Assembly: GCA_963855995.1 (NCBI GenBank) | Contig: OY979719.1 | Span: 6,386,001 to 6,450,000, forward strand | Source: Muricea muricata | Lineage: Eukaryota; Cnidaria; Anthozoa; Malacalcyonacea; Plexauridae | Direction: 5' to 3' | DNA length: 64,000 nt | Shown: one piece after another, positions 13,423-26,900 of the stretch | How the letters are laid out: every line of letters starts with the position of its first letter | Numbering within the stretch: position 1 is the stretch's first letter | Position numbers and translations under genes: made by a program | Notes under the pieces: model-generated | Seen by the model: only the letters and a program-made list of their open reading frames with translations | The model's database searches: none | What the model was told of the DNA's origin: nothing

Positions 13423-13829
13423 GTGATTCTTGCCACGGATAATATGCCACGTCCTTCTAGACGACTTCTGAGGGATGGAAAGATCAACCCTGACTCCTTG
13501 AGCCTGCTTGCTGACGATATACGTTGTCTTGTAGAAATAAAAATGACTTACTTTTACAAAAACAAACAGGTACGCAACGCGTATGCGGTGATCGCACCAC
13601 TTACTACCTTTCCCAGAAAACCAGGTTTCATATTAAGGCCCATGTTGCTCCCACAAGTCCTATAAGTACAAATAAGACAGGAGCATTTAAACTGTTTTTA
13701 AAATCTCCTGTGCAAATAGAAACAGAAAAATCATCTCTAGCGTGCTGTCACTTTGATAACACTGAGCTTCCAATTCTCAGAACTTGGCCTAACCATGGAA
13801 TTTTTAGCAGAGAACACAATTCACTGTGA
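13423..13829 (+). CDS. Candidate small two-exon gene, divergent from SLC39A9, unknown family
   Basis: Two overlapping open frames (13423-13665 and 13524-13829) lie in different frames. They join in frame if a 47-bp segment, 13570-13616, is removed as an intron. That segment has a good donor (CAG|GTACGC) and a strong pyrimidine tract plus acceptor (CTACCTTTCCCAG). The model gives 119 aa (49 + 70), or 112 aa if translation begins at MPRPSRRLL (13444). The product is basic, with no signal peptide, membrane helix or Cys/His motif that I recognise. The C-terminal half contains FKLFLKSPVQIETEKSS. I know no family for it. Against it, a 47-bp intron is far shorter than the others here, and the two frames could be coincidence or a decayed gene. 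Confidence 0.35.
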
Positions 13830-14059
13830 GTCAATCACGACTCCTTTTATTTGCTTGAAATATTTGTTAGTTTCTACCTTCGAGGTAACAGATATAAGCA
13901 CATCTGAATAAACAGAACGAATTTCTCATTTAATATACTCATACTGTATTGTATTATTATCCAGTGCAGTATAGAAACTTTTAGCTTAATTTCATCCACA
14001 TATTGCAGGAGAGTAGTTACATTTTCAAAGATATGTGAGAGCACATACGTAAGCCGCCA

Positions 14060-14405
14060 ACAAACCTGCAAACAAGTTACAGCAAGTCTGTTCACAGGCT
14101 GTTGAAAAGATGTCTTCACACTGCTTGTTCCAAGTTGGTGGAACAAGTTTGGAACAAGCTGTTAACAACTTGGAACGACCACGTGGGATTATCAGACTGT
14201 AACAAGGTTGACAACACGTAAGAACTCTGCTCTGTAAGAACATTGCTCTGTAAGAACATTGTTATATCAATGCGGCAACAGGTTGTTGGGAAAACCTTGT
14301 CACAAGTCTGATAATCCTATCAAGTTTGTTACAAGTTGTTAGCAGCTTGTTCTAAACTTGTTGCCAACTTGAGACAAGCTGTGCAAACACTTGTTGACAT
14401 ACTGT
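14060..14405. repeat. AACAAGTTGT-rich foldback, diverged copy
   Basis: Contains CCTGCAAACAAGTTACAGC, a central TTATCAGACT/GATAATCC pair and AACTTGTTGCCAACTTG. These are the same building blocks as the two full copies, with much substitution. More decayed traces occur at about 23518-23790, 47560-47830 and 61617-61760. Confidence 0.65.
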
Positions 14406-14524
14406 TTGGCGTGTACTATACCAACCCTCCGTACTGTATGCTGGTAATATGTGGTAATGATATTTGTTGTCAGTGAAACAGTGAACTCTGTTATATTGAG
14501 TTCACTGGTATAATTATACCTAAA

Positions 14525-14635
14525 ACGATAACTTGGCCGCCATCTTTGAAGCTAAGCTAAAGGCCGCCATTGATGACCAGAAACCAAAAGCTGTTTTCAA
14601 CCTAGAATAGCGCCCTTTTTACCCTATTTTAAGAC
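14525..14635. repeat. GGCCGCCAT repeat family, copy 1
   Basis: GGCCGCCATCTTTGAAGC...AAAGGCCGCCATTGA...AAAGCTGTTTTCAACC...ATAGCGCCCTTT matches 28684-28825 in order and spacing. Confidence 0.75.
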
Positions 14636-14995
14636 TACAAGATATTCTAAAACCATATTTGATTATGTATATGAACCCTGCAAAATATGAATCAACCCTT
14701 TCAAACTGAACCAACAGGATACAATTGGATTTTAAATATATTTCTTTCAGAATATAAATCTAATTTTGAATATATACATGTACATTAATTTCAATAAAAG
14801 TATAATTTCGATACGGACATGGCCTAAATCATTGCGTAGTTTGTCATAGATATCTTTCGTTACTGGCGATGGAACTCAGTTCGACGGACGTTCTGTGGAA
14901 ATTTTTCGATTGGAAACAGACACACATTTGAATGATGTGAAGCATTTTATTTGCATCCCTCGCGCGAAACGTTCATGCGTTTTTGACCAAATACT

Positions 14996-17900
14996 CTAAA
15001 AGCATGATTCTACAGGACCGATTAAACCGATGGGAAACGTTTTAACATGTCTTGACCATTGAGGCGAGATACTGAAGAATTTTACATCATCCCACGATAC
15101 ACCATCGATAACAACTGAAAGGAATAAAGGCTAGAGTTAGTACAGTTGTTTCAGAAACAACTTAGTAATTGGACATTCAAACGATATTTCTATTTTTCAT
15201 TATCATCCGTTTAGAGTGTTTCTGGTGTGAAATTTTAAAAATCGCTTGAAATAAGATTAATCGCGACTTGTCTTTTCTCTCTTTTGTGCGGAATATGCCG
15301 ACATGTTGCAACTTGACGACTCTGGATTGTCTATGCTCTGATGTAATAGTTGAAAATAAATTTACATATCGAATAAAGTTGAGAGAGAGAGTTAGAGAGG
15401 TACGATTAAGGAAGTTATATTTGTCATTTTAAACGATCCTTGCAATTGCAATCAAATATAATCTGAAAAATTCATATATACGCAATTTAGATGGCGTTAT
15501 GTCGATTTTACCTGCTTCATAGCATCATAATACATGGGTGCGCGGAAATGTCAACACGAGAAATAAATCTGGTATTTCCAAGCACCATGTATTTTTCTGT
15601 TTATTATATAAACTACAGGTTTTCCACCAATATAAAATGTCCAGAAGCTATGACTGGCGATTGTTTAAAAAGCGATAATTTTCACATGTGAAATCATCAT
15701 AAATAATCTCACATGTGAGATTATCAGTTTTATCAGTGCCCGAAATCCTTATAATTAAAAGCACTGTAGTTTACACAATAAAAGTTTATGTTCATTGTCC
15801 TCGTCCCAAGTCATTGTCCCTAAAATATCAACCTTAAGAGTGTTTCAAAAACATTTCTTCTAAAATTCATTAATTGATAAGGTTAATTAGCATGTTTATA
15901 TACTGATACAGAATCGTCCTGATGAGCATAAACTTTAATCGCAATTTTCTAAGCTTCTAGCATTTAATTTTAAATGTAATTTTATTGAACGACTATTTGA
16001 ATGCGTTTTAGAAGCAATTTACAAAACACATGGCTGTTCTTTATCAGTGTACAAGTACAAACGGAATAACGGAACACTCGTTTCTGTACACACTGTCACT
16101 GATAAAGAACGGTCATTCATTTTGTAAATATTACATAAAATTTACATCTTTTATTACGGTGAATTGAGTACCTTATTTTTGTGGTAATAATTCCGTGTTC
16201 TCAGTATTGGGAATATAAATCTTAATCCAAGCCCAAACCCAAACCCTAACCAGCGCTTTATTTGTCATGTTTTAACTTTGATGGATTAAAGATTTTAAGA
16301 TTTGATTAGATTTAAGGCTTGGATTAAAAGTTAATTTCGCGTACTGAGAACACGGAATTATTACCATTTTTATGAAGAGTACACTTACGAAATTCATTAA
16401 TATCTCATGAAGAAAACACAAAATAAATACATATTAAATCAATATCTGTAAATAGAGAAAAATTTTGCGCTGTTTTACAGAAACTTTGAGTTTAATTTTC
16501 TAAAGAAATACATCTTGTGAACTCAATGGTGGAGTTAAAAAGAAACAAGAAACGGTTGAGATTGTAATATTTTGGTTTTATTTCAAAACCATCATCCGAC
16601 AGAATGTCTGTTGATTAGGGTTTTGAAATAAAACCGAAATATTGCAGTCTCAATCGTTTCTTGTTTTTCAACTCGAGTATCGAGTTTACAAGATGTATTT
16701 CTTCCGAATATGTTTTATTTTGTATTTTAATTTTCTAACCAAACATCGCTCACTTCTTTCAAATTGTGAAAAAATACGAACGTTTTCATCCAGACTTTTT
16801 ATAAGTACGATGAAGCATTCGCATCCTATCTGTATCTGTTGTACAACTGCTCGCCTTCGGGTCGCGTTTATAAATCAGATAAAGATCGGTTGCTCATGCT
16901 TCATCTATTACATAAAATTGCTAACAAAACATAACAAAACTTTTCACTCACACTAAAAAATGAATACAAACATTACCGCTTAAAGAATCACTCTGACTTT
17001 TAGACGTACAAACTAGCTTGGTAACATTGGCAACGATCATTCCCTTCGTATCAGACTCTCGTTCTTTGGACTTCTTAACTCGCATCATTGCTTCGAAAGC
17101 TGACTTCGCATGGACTGAAGAAATGAAAAATGACGCTAGTCTGACAATGCCATGTTTTAGAATTGAGATACACAAAAGGAGAACAAGTTACCCATCTTAC
17201 TGACTAAAACCCCCAAAATCCTGGCTGTAGTTTGCGATAGAATGTTGCAATATTGATGTGCAAGTTGCTCGGAATCATAATTTAAACACAGTTTTATCCC
17301 CTTCGGGGAACAAATTTACCTTTACTTCGAAAACTAGAGTAAAGTTCGACCAGTAACTTGTCAAAGCAATTGCAAATTTTTTCGCGCAACTTGTACATCA
17401 ATATACAGAGTGTCCCAAAAAAAGCGGAGTTCTGCATTTAAGTTTAAATCTTGAAAAGAATATTACGCAATGAAACTAGTGTTTATTCTCGTTTAAAAGT
17501 GTATTCATTCAGCTTTTTTTGGATAGGTTGTCTATGAAATTTGAGCGAGTAAGTCACAAGTTATGGTACATTAAACGATCGCGTTCGGACGTTTTTAAAA
17601 TTGAGATAACGCTTTAATTACATCACATGTTCACAATCTGACAAGACAGCTCAAAAGAAAGTGCCAATCACTGTCTCATGCATTAAGTCATAAAATGTTG
17701 TCAATGCACTTAATTGCAATCAGATCCATTTAATTTCAATCAAGGGAATCTCAATCACAAAAAACATATTTATTTTCTTCATCGATATTTTGTGCAATTC
17801 TGTTAATTAGTATAAACTCATTTTCAACAAGGAGAATTACTTTTACTGTGGAACATTAAGTGGACATTCGACAGTCTCAAACTACCCATTTTGCACCAAA

Positions 17901-20900
17901 ATTATGTCCTTTTTTAGAGCATCTCAAAATGACCACATGCGCTAAAATTGTTCCTGTGGTCTTATTACTTGCTTCAAGTAGACAAGGAATACCTTGTTCG
18001 AAAGGCAAATGAACAAACCATAAACAAAAAAAGTAGTCACTTTATATGATCAAGTTTTCATTCAGCAATCAATCTCAGAAGTTGGACTCCGTTTTTTTTG
18101 GGACACCCTATATATTGCAGAATAACACCACAGTATTACAAAATTTGCTCGCAAAAGAACATGCAGTTTGGTTGTAACACTCCATTTGGTTCGATCGAAG
18201 ATTTAATAGCTATGTTTGTGTAGTTAAATCAAGGGCAGTTATAAAATCTAGATGAAGCAGGATACCTTTCCTTAAGTTTTGTTCTTTGGTCGTTGCAATC
18301 ATCTGTAATGTTCCTGGCTCTTCTATATTGTGATGTCTACACACTACCAAAGACTTGAACGCTGTCTTCAACGTTGACTGGAAAAGTAAAGTTGTCAATG
18401 GAATATGAATACTTCAAATACTTTGCCAACAATCATGACCTAATGTGTTCTGGTGTTCTGTGCCCAGGTAAAAATGACATTTGTGAGGTTATTCTGAGTT
18501 TATACCGGGCAAGATGAAAAACATGCCTGACCACGGCGGGAATCGAGCCAATGACCTTTGGAATGCCAGGTCGTTTCTCGGTTGGCAGAGCAATAGGCTA
18601 GCATTCCAAAAAGAGGAGGCAGGGAGGGAGTACACCCCTTCCCCCCCCCTCGTCCAAGGGCGTAGGTTCGATTCCTGACATGGCCAGACATATTTTGCAA
18701 CCTGCTCGGTGTGGACAAAAACTCAGAACAACACTAGAAAGCAGGGGAGTATTGAATTTACCATTTACCCATCCCAAGAGGGGGGGGGGGGTGTTGGGGT
18801 CGAGGCGAAAAAAATGACCCAAGAGAAAATAGGGCAGAAAGGAGGGAAAGAAAAAGAAGGGAAAAGGCAAGAAGTGGAGGGAAGAGATATTAGGACAAGA
18901 AGGGAGAGGGAAAAGGAAGATAATATGAAGAAGGGAGGACAGGAAAAAAAGGAGAATGGGAAGGAGGAAAAAGTAAAGGTGAAACTGTGAGAACAGAAAT
19001 GGGGAAAAAAATTAAGTATGAAAAATAACTAAAACAAAGAGAGAAATAACAAATTAAAGACGGAGTGGTCAAATATGAGTAAAAACATATGGCATCAAAA
19101 CATACGTAATAAATATATTTCAGAAATTGAATGCACTAAGTATTTACCATATGGATAATAGATTTTTAAAATGAACAATTTAGTTCATCTAAACCAGTAT
19201 ATCGCCCACTTCTGTTCCATCATTAAGTATTTTCGTAGGAGTTCGAGGGGCCCCCGGGATTGGGAAAAAACTTACACATACATCCCTGTGAGAAACACTG
19301 TAACTATGCCAACAGATTTTGTCGACTATTAATTGCCCGATCACATTTACCTTGCTACCTTCTTTCTTCCCTCCAGTCATCCAGTAATCAACCTGCAAGT
19401 CCATTACCTCATTACAAAGGAACGGAGTTTGAGGACTGCTTTCCCTGAAAAAGTATTCAAATTTTACAACAGGATATCCTACAGCTGGGGCCCTTTCATA
19501 CGTACAGACGTCCTTTCGGTTAGCAAGAAACCATTGTTCTGTTCGTATGGAGAAATGTTATCCCGCCTACCGGGTAAAGTTTCCCACGGTGACGTAGATT
19601 TTGTAAACAGAAAGTTTTCCGGCCAAGCGCGAAAGTTGTGTTCATACGGAACAAAAATTATCTCGGTCACCGAGAATTCGCGTGTCGGGACCCTCTCGTC
19701 CAATACGAACGCAATGTAACTTTTTAGTTTTATAAAGCCTGGTTTGTACTTGTCGTAAGAAACGGGGATCTCTCCTCACGTATGTGAATGAATATGTGAA
19801 CAAATTAAAGTATGGGACAAATATTAGATTGCTTTGCAATGGTATAGAATTCACTCATTAACATCGGGCAGAAGAATTCCTCCCTGATTTTTACGACAAG
19901 TTTGAACCTGGTTTAAGAAGGCAAGATCTCTCCAGTAAAATATTGAAATATTCTCGGTGACCGAGATAACATCCGGCCATATGAACAGGTCCTTCATGCG
20001 GAAGAATCTGACATCACGAGTGGCTGGTTGTCCTACTTGTTAGCAGTCGAGCCAGACTTCATTTCGTTTGGTGGACTGGAACTAGCATTCACGGTAATCA
20101 TTTGGGAAGAATCTTTGACTTGCGATGTTCCTGAAGACGCTGTGTTCCCATTCACGATGTCTTCAGTTTCACCTGGGCAAAAAAAAAACACATCAGTAGA
20201 TTGTGTAAACAATCGTTACAACAAACAATTTTAATATTAAAAATGCTTGATGCGCGACCAGGATTCATAATAAGTCTCTGAAAACGTTCTCTGATCGTAA
20301 AATTTATTTTAACACGAGCTTTCGACTGCCAGTCTGCAGTTTGCATTACTTTGCCTGTTGAAGACTGCAGACTGGCAGTCGAATGCTCGTGTTGAAACAA
20401 ATTTTACGATCACAGAACGTTTTCAGAAACAATTTTAAATTTGATGTCACAGAGGCTTAGCTTATCCTGACCAATTTTTCTATCAATATAACCCAAATTT
20501 TTTGTTGTTTTAACAAATAGAATATTGGTCAAATAATTAAGTGCATCTGGGGCAACCAATTTATTTTCTACAGTGTAGAGAGACAGAGGTAAAGAATTTT
20601 TGTGTAATGTATGTAGTCAACTCTCCTTATAGCGGACACCCCGGGGGGGCATCTTTTAGCATCCGTAATGGCGAGAGACCTCCACAAGACAGAAGTCAAC
20701 TGTATAAATGCTAAAAACCACGATGCTTACCTGGTTCAACACATCCAATTCTAACCATCTAAAACGATGAACAAGATTATAGTCCAGAAAATGCCAACAA
20801 GTGTGTTATCTATATTATTCACCAGTTATTCCTTGGTTAAACAGTGCCTTTTAAATTCTCGGGAACTTTTTCATTTCAACAAGGACCAAAGAGTGCAACA

Positions 20901-23900
20901 TGTCCCGTCCCCCCAATTTTTATGGAGTATTATACCGCCCAGAAGCTGCATAATGAACACGGATAATGCCACACAACTTTGAATTAGTTTAAAAACTCTG
21001 ACTTGATTGGTGCCTCTGTTTATTTGCTATTCTGTGGCTCAACTGTCTACGCGATAAAATGCTTTACATTTATTATATACTATCAAGGTCACAATGCTGT
21101 TTGGTTAATTGTGCCCCTCGCGCTTGTATGAGCGAATTTACCAAGGCAGCCCTATCTCCTCAATTATTTCAAGACCTTGAGTGGTGGTCCGACCAGGCCA
21201 TTATTGAGGCTTGGACCCAGGCTTTGAAGACAGCACCATATGTAAACGTTAAGCCATCATTTTTTATGTACCTATGTAATAATACTGTATGTAATGTTAT
21301 GTTACGTGGTAAAATATAAGTAACTGATCTTAATATACCGTAGAGTCTAGAATGTAAGCACCCTGCTTACTTTCGAAATTGGTAGCCTTAAGGGGCGCTT
21401 ACTTTCGAGAGGGCGCCTACTTTTGAGTTGTTATATTTTTAGCACCGGCCAGGTTTAAATGCATGCTAGAGTATATAGGGTATGCTTAAAAGAGTTACAT
21501 TACGTAAGGGGGCGATTACTTTTGAGGGGCGCTTACTTTCGAGATTCTTCAGCAAGTGTTGAAAAAGGCGCTTACTCTACACAGCCAAAAATGAACAACC
21601 TGTTCTGGCCTGACGAAAACAGCATTAAATAATGTTTTGCTGCCAACATTGTTCAATGTTGTCAACAATACTAAACAAGTTGTTGAGCCTGAACTAGCCT
21701 AAAATCAGGTGTAACAATGTTGAACAATATTGTTGACAACCTTGAACAATGTGGGCAGCAAAACATTGTTCAGTGCTGTTTTCATCAGGCCAGAACAGGT
21801 TGTTCATATTTTGCTGTGTACTCTACGGTACCACATAAAGGCTGTTTTCCAGTTACGCGTTTTTCACACGTACGTACACGCACGTAAAAGTCGAAATCAA
21901 TTCCAATATTACATTTGAAATGAACAAATGTTTTGATGGAGAAATTCAGCATTCCCTACGAGTTAGCATACTTTAGTGATTCTATTTGTTAAATACAAAC
22001 TACTTAGAAGAGTTTAAACTTTTACGTGCGTGTACGTACGTGTAAAAACGCATAACTGGAAAGCAGCCTTAATTCAGCGTACTTACTCCGACGAAAGGTA
22101 CGAATCGCGAAGAATCGTCATCAGAACCATGCCTGTTAATAAGCGCCTCAGCAATGGGAAGATGATGCGTGATGCTCGCTCCTTTCACATACTTGTTAAT
22201 ACGATGATTCACAGCCTCGAAGTCTACCCAATAAAAAAACATTTACTTTTTCAGGCAGTTTGCAACAGCAGTATAGGTCGATCTTCTGGCACCTCGCATG
22301 ATGTGGGATAGTTTCCAGGGGCGGGGGGGGGGGGGTAAACGTGTTTGAATCTAGAGTGGAAACCATTTACACGCGAGATTGAAGCCGGAACGGATGAGAA
22401 AAATTCATTATTCTAAGAGCTACTCGCCTTTGTCAGCAAACGCCGTACGAGGCTATATGGATTTTTTTCGACTGTTTTCGGCTTGAATTTGGACATGTTT
22501 ATGATTTATATCTTACACGAACCTGCATTTGCATGAGGTTTTTCAAACACGTCCTTCCAAATACTGTCCATAAATAATGAGCTGTACGTTGAATCGATAT
22601 GCGAGATGTACTTCCCAACAGAATGATTACTTTCTAAAACGAACAAGAACAAGAGTTGAAATAAGAGTATTGTAAATTAGTTTACCATTCGAGGCAGTCC
22701 AGAGAGGAGAAAACAAAACGGCGGCTCACTCCCTCTAATCTATTAGAATCACGCAGTAAAAATAGATGTATATTCGTCTATTCATTAAAAGCGGTTTCAG
22801 ATAGACAGCCACCCCTAGTAAGAGAGTTGATAAAAATTGTCTTATGTAAACACCATAGATATCTCACATACGCTAGATGGTGCATCCCACACTGTTGGCA
22901 GACGAAAATTGAAGCCGGATCGCAGGCGCTGGTCGTTCCCCCAGAGTTGACACCAAGCATGATAATTTGTGTATTTTTATCGCGGAAATTGACAAAGTTG
23001 ACTATAAATCCTCTTTTATGCAGCTAAAAAGTATTTCGTACACAAATGCAGAAAAGTTTAGTGTTTTCCGTAGCATTTTTTTGATGAGTGGGAACGACCA
23101 ATATGGCCGCCGCCTATTGTTATGGGATACCGCTGAGATCTAGTGTATATGAGATATCATGGTAAACACGTGGTTAAATGCAGCCCTACAGCCAGGGGTA
23201 GCTTTCCCTGCTGCCTGTGTAGAACTCATGTAACCCCCCCCCTAGTCACAGGTTCCTCCTTCCCTCTGTATACTCACCGAGTGGAATGACAAGGAACCTG
23301 ACATAGTTTTGCCACGTTGGTTTGGATGAAAACTGCTCGACAAAGGGACGTAGAACTACACCAATGTATCCTTCCGTGCCAGCAATGGCGATCTTCAGAC
23401 ATGGAGGAGAATTGGAGTGGTTGTGACAGCTGAAAAACATAAGAAATCAGCAACACGGAGCCACGACGTGATGCTTTAAAGCCTATGTATCATTTGTGGT
23501 ACACGGTTAGAAACGCCAAGTTGCAGCAAGTCTGCTGCAGGCTTCTTGCGTAATTGCAGTCATCAAGCCGATATCAGGATGCGTTCGATCGCTTGCTCCG
23601 GCTTGATATATAGCAACAAGTTTGGCTAGTTTGAGGCAAGTTTATTGTCAAGACTTTTTATCCATAAGCTTGATACAAGTTGTTTGAATGATTTGCAGCA
23701 ATTTGCAATTTCTGATTTTCAGACTTGATGCGACTTGGTGAAGTTGACAGGCTTGTTACAACTCGATGACAAGCTTGTTCCAGGTGAAACGCGCGTATGC
23801 AGGTCAGATTTCAAATATCGTCGTTAGCGAATAAGGCTAAATTTGCAATCAGCGCTCGTTTTCACATGTCACAGAGCAACAATCGTATTCGCGTACGTCA

Positions 23901-26900
23901 AATCCTATCGTGTAGATTGGACCTTTAATAAGCTAGTATGCATGAAATATTAAAGGTTATTGACCGAGCGTGATGTCTGTACCGCGTGAAATATCGGACT
24001 GGGATTTTTTCCGTACTAAAAAAGCTGAACATGACAAAACTTTAATTTTTACACATAAAATTTTCAAACATATCAGTAAAACATTCATTTCATTAATAAG
24101 TATATTGCAAGCGGTAAAAAGTGTGATTAAAAACACTGGGAAAAAGCCCGGTCTGATCATGAGACTTATCTTTAACCTCACTACTTACAATTTTTGATAC
24201 TTGGTTAGTATTGTGGCGATGACATCTTGGACTTCGTTATCAGTACTCGTACAAATAATTCGCGATTGCTTTCCTTTCAACTTCAACGCAAGCAACTAAA
24301 TGAGATCAAAGGTATTTGAAACTCTGGATTCAGGTACTCAGGAATATAGTAGTGGACAGATGCTCAGGGGACAGAGGTATGGTAGAGAGGGGCAAAAGGG
24401 GGTTAGTGGTGGAGGAGTGTTGCTGGGGTAGATAGCCCTCAGTCCGATGTTAACCAAATATATTTAAAAATGCTAATGAAACAATGAATCTATTAGCCTA
24501 ATCGAGACAACAAAGCATACAGTGTTGGAGGGCAGCGCGGGAAAGAGCACCAGTCGTCAGACATGAAAGAATAGCGCAGAAGAACCTTTGAACCTTTCGC
24601 TTAAAGATAATAAGGCATCTTTTATGTATTCTTGCCCTAATTTTAAATTTAAAGTTCTTTGGCACTTTGTCACATTCCACCAAACAATCCATAGACGTTT
24701 TTCGGTCCTCAATTGGGAACTACTGTATATAATTTACGCCAGCTTTCAGAGAAGTGTTTGAGGAACGCATTGTACTAACCTGTCCTTGCCACTCTGAGGT
24801 ATTTACCATTAGAATGCTGGGTGGTAGTTGATCGTCGGAGGGGAAGCATGCAGTGAGTTGCTCTAATATCGTGCTTTTGGGAACATCCTAAAAGATAGAA
24901 GAAATGCAATGTTGACTGCAGCAGAACGACAGCACATTGGACACACATACAGCGCGAACTTAGAATGACGAAGAATTATAATTGCTTAGGAAGAAGCGAC
25001 AATTCTTGGGTTTCACTGGAACATTTTGCAGTAAATCTGAGTGGGGGTCACCCCAAGAATAGATGACTCCGTGTATAGCTAAATTCATCGCATTTCTTCT
25101 CAAAGTTATTTTCAAGGCGAAGTCAGCGGTTAGAAGACTAGCGAGGAAGTTTTGCTCAGCCAGGCTATGGCCCAGGGCTGTCACCTCCAATCTACTGCCA
25201 CCCAAATAAATCTTCCTATTAAATTCTATTTTAGTAGCCCCTTCACTAACGTATATTTTCCCAATACCTTTCTTTTACCCAAGTAAAACTTTCAGACTTT
25301 ACTTTGACTTCTACTTATGTAAAAATCAAGGTGTTACTTTTTACTTTCACTTAAAAAATTGAGTACTTTGCTGAATAAAGAGATATTCTGTAGTTCAGGT
25401 TCGATCATTTTTTTTCTCGGGAAATTAGCAAAATTGAACTGTTATGCTAGTTTTTGTACTGCTACTGTTAACTTACAAATAATACAATGTTTACTATTTT
25501 AGGCTAACCCCCCTCCCCCCGCCTATCTAGGCCATCTCTACAGCTGGAATCATCTATTGTGTGATTTTCAATTGATCAGAAGGAGAACATCACAGCAACA
25601 AAATATCGAAAAATCATAATGATCTTCAACCATACTTGTATCTGTAGGTCGCTCTTCCTTCTTTCCAATTTGACTTTGTTCTTATTTTTATTTTCTTTGA
25701 CAGACAGACTACGTCTTGTCTTGTTGCTACCATCTTTCAACTTTTGCAGGTGAGTATGGGTGGGGGGCGTGTCCGAATGAGCGGCGGGAGAGTCTGACTG
25801 CCGTTCCGAGTCAGAGTGAGGGGACTGGGCTTCCTAAAAAAACATATTCGCAAAGTTGTATTAGAGACCGGTACAACTACTGACCTACTACCGTCTGGCC
25901 CAAAAATATACTCCTCCTTGATTTGATCTAACAGAGAAACTAGGACAGTTATCACAACCAAATAATCTTCAGGATTTGTACTTGATGTTCAAGTTACACA
26001 TGTATTGATTAAAAGTTAAAGAATGGTAAAAAAATAATAAATTTTTCTTTAATAAAATATGATAGCAGCTTAGGTGGCAATATTAACCAATCCTATTAGC
26101 GACATTGATTGTTTCTCGCGACAGTTCAGTGATTAATGTAATTCTCTTTTCTTATTCGCTGCCTTGATAATGAAAATGCGCGCTTTTGACCGGTTATTTT
26201 CATTTGATTCGTATTTTCTCAATTTTTCTTCACAATTCACAAAAATGGTGACAAATAGGCAACCCAAAACTAAGAGCCTGGTCGTTCTGACTATGAAAGA
26301 ATGATTTCTGTAAATTAAATACTGAACGCGTCAGAGCACTACCTTTTTTTATACACCCTGTGTGTCACGCGGACACTTTGCCCCAGCAAACATAGACTGA
26401 GCACTCCAGTACAGCTAAGTGCAAAAACTCGGAGAATGGGGGTGGGTGAAGTGGCTGCACCGAGTTGGCCGGGATATAAGCCTTACCTGAACGGGATGTT
26501 CCGCTTCCGTTGACTCTTCACTGTCAAATCTCGTCATTTTCTTTTTAACTCCTTTTCCTGATTTCTGAAAACATCAATAATGCTCGATATTAAGTACACT
26601 CGTTTTTATACTACCGGGCCAAAGTACCACCAAAACAAAGCCAAAGAATAATACAGTCGTACATTTAAATATCAAGTCTTTTCTTACCGTTTTCTTCTCA
26701 ACATACATGCTGTCGACAGAAGCGGCTCGGTCAAAATATGGTCTGAAAAACACACAGACGTTATTTCAGTCTACACTATTTCACTTGTTGCATACGACTG
26801 TCATTGTGGCGTATGAAAACAAGTTCCATGTCAGATTTTGGCTCATGCGAAACAGTGAGCTCCACATATATCTGGAGCGGGAACTTCAGTAATTTGGCCT

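Larger units (their letters stand above)
13830..14995. other. Intergenic region with PACS 3' UTR and two repeats
   Basis: No gene is visible. The region holds a diverged AACAAGTTGT-rich foldback (14060-14405) and a piece of the GGCCGCCAT-rich repeat (14525-14635). A minus-strand AATAAA at 14951-14946, 45 bases past the PACS stop codon, is a plausible polyadenylation signal. Another possible one lies near 14790. Confidence 0.5.

Noticed and set aside
16220-16260. CCCAAACCCTAACC-like telomeric words, also at 8800-8940, 29310, 38370 and 49120
   Set aside because: They are short and degenerate, and two copies lie inside the hAT MITE. They are not telomere remnants.
18266-18266. Possible U12-type intron after PACS exon 18377-18266 (donor GTATCCTG)
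   Set aside because: One base off the U12 donor consensus, but I found no TCCTTAAC-type branch site before the acceptor at 17115.
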